A DNA stretch of 64,000 bases from Flavobacteriaceae bacterium (GTDB lineage: Bacteria > Bacteroidota > Bacteroidia > Flavobacteriales > Flavobacteriaceae). Where the stretch lies: contig JAPOSZ010000031.1 of the NCBI GenBank assembly GCA_026709415.1, positions 1-64,000 of the forward strand. The letters are read 5' to 3'. Shown in pieces: positions 57,804 through 64,000 of this stretch (position 1 is the first letter of the stretch; every line of letters starts with the position of its first letter). Under the pieces are notes generated by a model. That model had not been told where the DNA came from. It was given only the letters and a program-made list of their open reading frames with translations, and did not search any database. A program made the translations under genes and the position numbers.

Positions 57804-58210
57804 AGATGTGTTCTCTATCTCCGGACTTCACATGATAGCGTCATTGAGATTCCATTTTGAAATCCAATAACCGACAACCCTTGAATTGGTTGAAATGGTG
57901 GTCTGATGAAATCCGAACGATACATTCATCCCATGGTATCCTCCACTTGGAATCCGTATCTATTTATAACCCACCAGCCATAATCCTTGTACCTTTGAAT
58001 TGTTAATCATTTGGACTCATGTTACCTAGCGGGTTGAACATGGCTCCATACGATTAGTAAACACTTCCATAACGAATCCTAAATAAAACATGAATTCTTT
58101 GGGAATAGATATCTGAAATAATCGGATTTTTTATTTTTAAACAGTGATCAACGATTTTGTTGCCAGATTGGCATATGATTTGAGTAGATTGAGTCATAAT
58201 TTGATGACTA
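57804..58210. other. Gene-free spacer with a diverged MITE-type end
   Basis: 407 bp between the NadR-like kinase and a phosphoesterase gene. At 58021-58039 the reverse strand reads TTCAACCCGCTAGGTAAC, similar to the MITE end family. No coding sequence or terminator is recognised. Confidence 0.45.
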
Positions 58211-58780
58211 ATGCATTTTTACACAGCGGACCCCCATTTTAATCATAAAAACATTATTCGTTATTGCAAACGTCCTTTTTTAGATGTTGAAGAAATGAAT
58301 CAGACCATGATTAACAATTTTCAAGCGCAAATAAAAGATGATGACCATCTATGGATTTTAGGAGATTTTGGTTTTGGCAGCACCGAAAAATTAAAAACAA
58401 TTTTTAAACAAATTCCAGGTAAAAAGCACCTAATTGTAGGAAATCACGATTACAATCCCGTTTTTCGATTGAATTGGGAAAGCATTAGAGACGTTTGCAA
58501 GGTCGGGGATGGGGTGTCTAGTTTTTTTCTTAATCATTATCCCATGTTAACTTGGGAAGGGATTGGTAGAGGAGTTATTCAACTTTTTGGTCATGTCCAT
58601 GAAAAATGGGCAGGATCCTCCAACAGCATCAATGTCGGTGTGGATTTATGGGGATTTAAAGCCTGTACTCGAAAAGAAATTATAGATCGTGCAAGTACCT
58701 TAGCTAGGTTACCCTATCTTTCAAAACTAGAACCACAGATGACACAAGACATACACAGTAAAACTCTAAATGATTCCTAA
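58211..58780 (+). CDS. Calcineurin-like metallophosphoesterase
   Basis: The protein has 189 residues. Metal-site motifs are in order: YTADPHFNHKNII, LWILGDFGFGS, IVGNHDYN and FGHVHEKWAG. The family cuts phosphomono- or diesters, but the substrate is unknown. It starts with ATG. A short remnant follows immediately at 58894. Confidence 0.88.
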   Translation: MHFYTADPHFNHKNIIRYCKRPFLDVEEMNQTMINNFQAQIKDDDHLWILGDFGFGSTEKLKTIFKQIPGKKHLIVGNHDYNPVFRLNWESIRDVCKVGDGVSSFFLNHYPMLTWEGIGRGVIQLFGHVHEKWAGSSNSINVGVDLWGFKACTRKEIIDRASTLARLPYLSKLEPQMTQDIHSKTLNDS

Positions 58781-58893
58781 ATTCATGAAGTTGAATCATA
58801 GAAAAAATCAAAAAACCAACCCGCTCATTTTAAGTTGGAGTCGTTCTTTCTTCAAGCCTCAATTCAAAGCAAAAACAGGGAACTATCAAGGAT

Positions 58894-59067
58894 TTGATAT
58901 TAAAGAAAATCATAGAGAGTCGTCCTCCCTTGGATTTCGGCAAACATCAAAGAAAAACCTTGGCTTGGGTATCGAAACAAGATAAAAAATGGTTGCATTG
59001 GTTATTAGGAACGAACTTTCCTCCGTCCACGAAACAAGTGATTCGGGATTTTGTAGACCAAAGTTAG
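58894..59067 (+). pseudogene. Short fragment resembling a DUF3820-like domain
   Basis: A 57-codon frame with a TTG at 58894. IESRPPLDFGKHQRKTLAWV and KWLHWLLGTNFPPSTKQVI resemble the FGKHkGk...W small domain seen in some nuclease-linked proteins. No good start codon is present, and another frame overlaps it. I take it as a relic, with low confidence. Confidence 0.3.
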
Positions 59068-60168
59068 GGGGATCGCCCTTTATCTAAAACACCCTTGAAT
59101 CTTTTATCATAAGGCTAAAAATCGTATCTTCATAGGAAATTCAAGCCTTATTCACTAAAGAAAAAGATGGATCGAGGGAAAGCTGTCTATTTTCACGGAC
59201 GACTTCGAGAACGTCAAGCCTTTCGACAATGTTTGAGTGATGTTATCCGAGAAAAAAAAGCACCTCTTTTTTAATTCAGGTTCTACTACAAAAGTTGTGG
59301 GTAGTTTTACTTTTGGTCCATAATCATCTATTGTTTTATGAAAAAGCTTTGACCATTTTTTGAGTCGATCTTAAAGGTCGGTGATTCATGGTGTGTCGAT
59401 GACATTTCAGTTGATGATCGTCAGATGGCCATTCATGTTGATGTATCTCCTATTGGTGGCCGTTTGGTGTGCCCTGAGACTGGCGAAGAAGGACCAATCG
59501 ACAATCATCGTCAGGAGCGTGTCTGGCGTCATTCGGATTGACTGCCCTATCGGTGCTTGATTCTTTGTCGGGTGCCTCGCATCCCGTCTTCTGGGGGTGT
59601 CAAGACAGTCCATGTGCCTTGGGTCGAGGGTATCGAAAGTTTGAAAATTTTAGAGCAGCCGTCCTCTTTTTTAATGGAGGTCTCAAACTTTACCCACAAC
59701 TTTCGTAGTAGAACCATATCAAACATATATCCATGATAGTGGGTAAAGTTTGTTTTGCTTGATTGAAAATAAAACTCCATTGATTATCTGATTTGTAACC
59801 TTTAAAGTGAAGTGGCCCCTATCTTCCCACAACTTTTTGCTAAAAATAAGTTATCAATCGCTACCAAAATAGACGCATGATTTTGCTGTCCTTATACTAA
59901 TTTGCATTTTAAATTGCTTTTTAGAGTTAGGACAAAATCTTTGTATTTCATAATGTATCGGCTTAGTTTGATGGCCATAAGATGGGAATCAAGTAACAAT
60001 AATACAGAACACAAATTGGTATTAGAATAGGGGTACAGTTCAGACACAATTTAAATACCTTAGCCCTTTATAAAAGATTAAAGCGACATGGCCTCATATT
60101 GCCTTAGTGGCTTGAACATAGCCTCTTACTATGGATTAAAATCTAAAAGACACAAAAAGTCATAATTA
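59068..60168. other. Gene-poor region around an ISL3 remnant
   Basis: 1.1 kb without an intact gene. A 35-codon frame at 59167-59274 (MDRGKAVYFHGRLRERQAFR) abuts the ISL3-type left end. To the right of the IS remnant, 59735-59750 (GTGGGTAAAGTTTG) and 59826-59838 (CCCACAACTTTTTG) look like a second, decayed pair of the same ends. The rest to 60168 shows nothing recognisable. Confidence 0.5.
59279..59716 (+). mobile_element. ISL3-family remnant with terminal inverted repeats
   Basis: Left end GGTTCTACTACAAAAGTTGT (59279) and right end, read inverted, GGTTCTACTACGAAAGTTGT (59716) are 26-bp repeats with few mismatches. Between them, from an ATG at 59338, one frame reads FFESILKVGDSWCVDD, VCPETGEEGPIDNHRQERVW, RHSD-stop and RVPRIPSSGGVKTVHVPWVEG. 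This is the N-terminal zinc/HTH region of ISL3 transposases. It has internal TGA stops, one expected Cys is lost, and the catalytic part is absent. So it is a 438-bp internally deleted, dead copy. Confidence 0.8.
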
Positions 60169-61692
60169 GTGGGAGCATTAAAAAAGCTAAGCAAAGAACA
60201 AAAAGCTCAACTAAAAAAGCTTGGTAAATCATTAGAACAAACACAACGCCATTTAAACCAGATAGTTCAAGGAATTCGTGTCCATAGTAAAGTCCAAGCT
60301 GCAACGGTTGAAAATGGTGGCATTAAAGTTCTGACCCATCAAGATAAAGTTGACTCACAAAATCTGTTTAATGCCCATAAGGGGGGCTTTATTTGGACAA
60401 AGTTTGTTCCAGCTTCTGGTGCAGCCAGTAGAATGTTTTCAGAAGTATTCCAGTATTTAGATCAACAATCAAACCCTGGTTTTATTCTAGATGACTATCT
60501 CGAAAAGTACCCATCATTTGAATTGTTTGCTAAAAATTTAAATTCTTTAGCGTTTTACTCATCCATTGATCAATACTTGAACAAAAAGTATACGAGTTTT
60601 GCTTTGAATACACCACAGAAATACCTCACAGAGTTCTGCGATACACTGGTCCATAACAAAAGAGTCGGCTTTAGTCATCTTCCTAAAGGATTAATACCTT
60701 TTTTTAAAACAGAACACCAATCTTATACGCCTTTTCAAGCCCACATTTTAGAAAGTGTTAATTTGTTTGGCATCGAAAACAAATCGAACCTTCACTTTAC
60801 CATCGATGAGCGATTTAAGCCTCGTTTTCAAAGTCTTATTCCTTTATTGAACCAAAACATAAAAATCAATTTTTCGTCCCAATGTCCATCGACTGATACA
60901 CCGGTGATGTCTCTTGATAATCATTGGCTAACCGATGAAAAAGGGGATTTGCATTTTAGAAAAGGAGGACATGGTGCGCTTTTAAAAAACCTCAATGCCA
61001 TTGACTCTGACTTTGTATTGATCAAAAATATCGACAACATCCTAGTTGATAACCATAATGAAGCCGTTATACAATGGCTAAAAGTCTTATGTGGCACATT
61101 AATGAAAATTAAATCTGAAATTGATGCGTCCTTACTTGACCTTGATCAAAAAGGTGATGCTGAAACTATAAACCGGATCATAAAATTGATTCGTCTGCAT
61201 TTTGATCCTCAATTTGATATTGAATCTCATTCTTTAGAATCCAAACAGAGGTTTTTAGAACAATATCTCAACAAACCCCTTAGAGTTTGTGCCATGATCA
61301 AGTCTTCCAAAAGCGCAGGTGGAGGACCATTTTGGCATCATTCTAGTGATCGAAGCAGTGTACAAATATTTGAAGAAATTGAATTTCAAAAACACAATCA
61401 AGAACATCAACAAGAAGCTTCAAAAACACAATTTATCAATCCAGTATTGATTGCTTGTTCTATAAAAGATCGATTTGGCAAAGCATTTGATTTAGAAAAA
61501 TTTTCTAATCCCAATCGCTATATGATTGTTCATAAAACCATGGGAAATCAACAGATTAAAGCCATCGAATGGCCAGGATTATGGAATGGAGGGATGGCCG
61601 ATTGGAATTCGGTATTTATAGACGTTCCGAAGGATGTGTTTAGACCAGTTAAAAAAGTACATGATCTAATCCATAGGAAAGCCCAAAATTAG
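60169..61692 (+). CDS. DUF4301-family protein
   Basis: The protein has 507 residues from a GTG at 60169 (VGALKKLSKEQKAQLKKLGK). The conserved loop FVPASGAASRMFSEVFQYLD and later HGALLKNLNAIDSDFVLIKN with the end segment EWPGLWNGGMADWNSVFIDV fit DUF4301, a Bacteroidota family with a nucleotidyltransferase-like look. The biochemical role is unknown. There is no signal peptide. It stands alone. Confidence 0.85.
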   Translation: MGALKKLSKEQKAQLKKLGKSLEQTQRHLNQIVQGIRVHSKVQAATVENGGIKVLTHQDKVDSQNLFNAHKGGFIWTKFVPASGAASRMFSEVFQYLDQQSNPGFILDDYLEKYPSFELFAKNLNSLAFYSSIDQYLNKKYTSFALNTPQKYLTEFCDTLVHNKRVGFSHLPKGLIPFFKTEHQSYTPFQAHILESVNLFGIENKSNLHFTIDERFKPRFQSLIPLLNQNIKINFSSQCPSTDTPVMSLDNHWLTDEKGDLHFRKGGHGALLKNLNAIDSDFVLIKNIDNILVDNHNEAVIQWLKVLCGTLMKIKSEIDASLLDLDQKGDAETINRIIKLIRLHFDPQFDIESHSLESKQRFLEQYLNKPLRVCAMIKSSKSAGGGPFWHHSSDRSSVQIFEEIEFQKHNQEHQQEASKTQFINPVLIACSIKDRFGKAFDLEKFSNPNRYMIVHKTMGNQQIKAIEWPGLWNGGMADWNSVFIDVPKDVFRPVKKVHDLIHRKAQN

Positions 61693-61876
61693 ATTTATAT
61701 TGACCACTATAATGATTTCAATAAACCCCATGAATGCAATAGCCACTAGTTCGAATTCAGGTGTTGAAGCACCATTTTTAATTAGGAAGGATACCTAACC
61801 GATTTGAAAATTTTGGGATTTATACGCTTAATCTAAATCTTTTTCGTGTTTTTATGGTCAATTGGAGCCTATAAAA

Positions 61877-62794
61877 ATGCAATCATTATCCTTATTTAAA
61901 ATACATGAAACTTTTTCAACAGAAGCCAAAGCAGAAGCATGGGTTCATCAAACACGCTAGGGTGAAAAGCCTATTTGTCCGTGTTGCAAAGGAAAACAAA
62001 TCACGGCATTAAAAAATAGAAAACCCTTGCCTTATCGATGTCGAGACTGTGGCAAGTTATTTAGCATTCGGACAGGAACCCAAATGGAAAAATCAAGACT
62101 TCCCTTAAAAGTGTGGGGTATGGCTCTTTATTTATATTTAAAAAATCCCAAAGGGCTAACCTCTGTCTTATTATCCAAGTATTTGGGCATCCGACAAGGC
62201 ACGACTTGGATTTTATTGCATAAAATAAGAGAAATGTGTCAATTATCATTGAAAAAGTTTGAAGGAACAGTGGAAGTCGATGAGACCTATATGGGTGGCA
62301 AAAGAGCCAACATGTCCAAATACAAACGCATGATGCTTTATCATTTGGGGCGTGGTAGTGATGGTAAGTTCCCCGTAGTGGGGCATTACATCGTGAAACG
62401 AATCAAGTGATTGCCAAAGTGGTGGAACACACGGATAAAGAAACCCTCCATGAATTTATTAATGAGCAGACGACATCGGATGCGGTGGTTTATACCGATG
62501 AAGCCCGATGTTATCATGGGTTAAATCGAGAGCATGAACGGGTTTGCCATAGCCAACGACAATGCGTCGATGGGGATGTCCATACGAATAGCATTGAATC
62601 CTTTTGGGCTCGTGTGAAAAGAGCCTACAAAGGCACCCACCAATTGGATGTCCAAGAAGCATTTACATCGTTATATCCAAGAATTGGCTTGGAAGCATAA
62701 CACGAAAAGCATGAGTATATTGGATCGCATGGTCCTATTGGTGAAGAATACCACCAATCATCGATTGACCTATCAAGTATTAATTTTAGGGTAA
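61877..62794 (+). pseudogene. IS1595 (ISXO2-like) transposase, multiply broken
   Basis: Reads MQSLSLFKIHETFSTEAKAE, a TAG at 61958, then PICPCCKGKQITAL and PYRCRDCGKLFSIRTGT (zinc ribbon). TVEVDETYMGGKRANMSKYK holds the first catalytic Asp. A frameshift near 62390 moves on to VVYTDEARCYHGL and DVHTNSIESFWARVKRAYKG (second Asp, Asn/Glu region). A further frame change near 62660 is needed for the tail. With one stop and two frameshifts it is inactive. No clear inverted repeats were found. Confidence 0.85.
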
Positions 62795-62842
62795 TATAGA
62801 GTTCAAGATAATTAGTCTTAAAAAATCAACAACATCATTTTA

Positions 62843-64000
62843 ATGAACGCAACTTCAACAGAACCAACATTTAATCAAGCATTAGCTTCGGTATTAAAAG
62901 AAATTATTTGGTATTCTGGGGTAAATGTTTATGCAGAAGCTAGAAATATTATTCAAGGAAGACAACCAGATATTTTTGTAGAATTAAATCATTCTCTTCC
63001 TATTGTTATAGAAACTTCTTATTTACCGGAAGACGCTAATCGTGATGCAGAATCAAGATTAGGATTAGAAACTAATAAGGACTTGGAGATACTATCGGTC
63101 ATTTCAATACACATACCGACAAAATATAGAAATTTCACAGATTTTGAAAAAATAAAAACGGAACTTAAAAAAGGCATTGTTGGGGATATTCGTTATGCGA
63201 TTTATCAATTAAACAAATCGGAAGATAGTATCTTCCGATTTCCTAACTCTGGATTCATAGAAGGGAATGTGTTTGATTTAGTTGATATAATTCCTAAATC
63301 AGTCGTTCCCTCGGATAGAGTCGATGAATTTGCTAACATTGTTGCCGACAGTATACGATCGGCGGCATCTCTTTTAGATAGTTCAACAAATCTGAGCCGT
63401 CTATCTGAATTAGAAAAAGTAGTTGAACAGTATTCACCAATATCTATCATTAAAACCTCAATGGTATTATGGTTAAATGCTTTTTTAGTTCAACATATTT
63501 TGAGTCAAAAAGAGAATCATATTGCAGACCCCATACCTCTTTCTAGACAAGATATACGGTTTGAGGAAGTTAGAGAATGGTGGAAAAAAATAACGGGTAC
63601 CAATTGGTTAAATGTATTTAATCCAGCGGTTCAAACGTTGAATTATATTTATGAAGTTAATCCTGAAAACACTCATAGAGCACTAAAAACAATCATTCGT
63701 TGTGTTAGAGAAATTTTGCGAAGTCATATTGGAGAATATATTCATTTTGGATGTGAGCTTTTTCCGAAAATTAGTGATAATCGAGAAGAATCAGCAGCAT
63801 ATTATACGCAAGAAACAACAGCCGAATTTCTCACAAGAATAACCATTCGAGAGAATGATTTAGAGGAACAAGAATGGCTTCATCCTGATTTTTTCAAAAA
63901 TCATTGCATGGGAGATTTTGCATGTGGAACAGGAACTTTGATTCGTTCATCCTTCAGAAGAATCAATCAAATTCGTGAAACTATGATTAGTAAAAAAGCC
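62843..64000 (+). CDS. N6-adenine DNA methyltransferase, N-terminal part (runs off window)
   Basis: 386 codons to the window edge from an ATG at 62843. The N-terminal ~300 residues (EEIIWYSG-type LKEIIWYSGVNVYAEARNII, GRQPDIFVELN) are not recognised individually and may be a restriction or regulatory domain. SAAYYTQETTAEFLTRI and motif I MGDFACGTGTLIRSSF identify an HsdM/BREX-type N6-adenine methylase fold. The NPPY catalytic motif would lie beyond 64000. It may open a restriction-modification or defence locus. Confidence 0.8.
   Translation, partial: MNATSTEPTFNQALASVLKEIIWYSGVNVYAEARNIIQGRQPDIFVELNHSLPIVIETSYLPEDANRDAESRLGLETNKDLEILSVISIHIPTKYRNFTDFEKIKTELKKGIVGDIRYAIYQLNKSEDSIFRFPNSGFIEGNVFDLVDIIPKSVVPSDRVDEFANIVADSIRSAASLLDSSTNLSRLSELEKVVEQYSPISIIKTSMVLWLNAFLVQHILSQKENHIADPIPLSRQDIRFEEVREWWKKITGTNWLNVFNPAVQTLNYIYEVNPENTHRALKTIIRCVREILRSHIGEYIHFGCELFPKISDNREESAAYYTQETTAEFLTRITIRENDLEEQEWLHPDFFKNHCMGDFACGTGTLIRSSFRRINQIRETMISKKA

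Noticed and set aside
58770-58985. 71-codon frame after the phosphoesterase
   Set aside because: It competes with the more protein-like overlapping frame at 58894-59067 and has no recognisable features.
1-64000. CRISPR arrays, rRNA genes and prophage
   Set aside because: No regularly spaced direct repeats, rRNA sequence or phage structural genes were seen by eye.

Overview
The window is an AT-rich chromosomal segment from a member of the Bacteroidota. The evidence is a set of lineage-typical genes: GLPGLI proteins, an IPExxxVDY protein, DUF4301, a BspA/DUF285 surface lipoprotein, long-form PurF, a one-subunit cytochrome b SdhC, and the acpP-fabF-rnc-IPExxxVDY-pyk operon order. Several genes also carry Bacteroidota-type promoters (TAnnTTTG at -7). 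The exact order or family cannot be fixed from the sequence. Most of the window is dense housekeeping sequence. It is broken by short islands of decayed genes and mobile-element debris.

Layout. 0-3.2 kb: the N-terminal part of a coiled-coil surface lipoprotein, exonuclease III and glycyl-tRNA synthetase. 3.7-10.1 kb: an Ig-like lipoprotein, an omega-amidase-type nitrilase, a small membrane protein and the succinate dehydrogenase operon sdhCAB. 10.2-12.9 kb: three surface-glycan genes, namely a DUF579/GXM-like methyltransferase, a family-25 glycosyltransferase and a Stealth phosphotransferase. 13-19.6 kb: a MITE-like element, an aminopeptidase P, an MFS carrier, the ferrous-iron operon feoA-feoB-FeoB-associated protein, and a SCO1-type copper protein. 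19.9-24.7 kb: RseP protease, tRNA-Asn, a phytoene-desaturase-like oxidase, a ThuA protein and a lipoprotein. 25-31.9 kb: a candidate small RNA or small ORF, then an AddB/AddA-like nuclease-helicase pair. 32.2-34.4 kb: superoxide dismutase followed by decayed lipoprotein genes and tiny ORFs. 34.5-43.2 kb: purN-rnhA-pfkB-purF on one strand, and acpP-fabF-two RNase III-like genes-IPExxxVDY-pyk on the other. 43.2-46.9 kb: the dTDP-rhamnose genes rmlACDB and a DoxX protein. 47-54.2 kb: ribosomal proteins L27 and L21, an IS30 fragment, a TonB-receptor-like barrel, two GLPGLI proteins (one frameshifted) and ahcY. 54.2-64 kb: a tnpB element bounded by perfect inverted repeats, a phosphopantetheinyl transferase, a thiamine-binding-like protein, PnuC with a NadR-like kinase, a phosphoesterase, an ISL3 remnant, DUF4301, a broken IS1595 copy, and the start of an N6-adenine DNA methylase that runs off the window.

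The most unusual feature is at 40.1-41.2 kb. The single rnc gene expected between fabF and the IPExxxVDY gene is replaced by two tandem RNase III-like reading frames. They are in the same frame, separated by one TGA codon, and neither has a double-stranded-RNA-binding domain. The first has lost most catalytic residues but keeps the DEG motif that the second lacks. This looks like a split or tandem heteromeric RNase III. Secondary points of interest are the bacterial DUF579/GT25/Stealth cassette, a structured RNA candidate at 25.0-25.2 kb, and a tnpB element whose terminal repeat supplies the first codons of ahcY.
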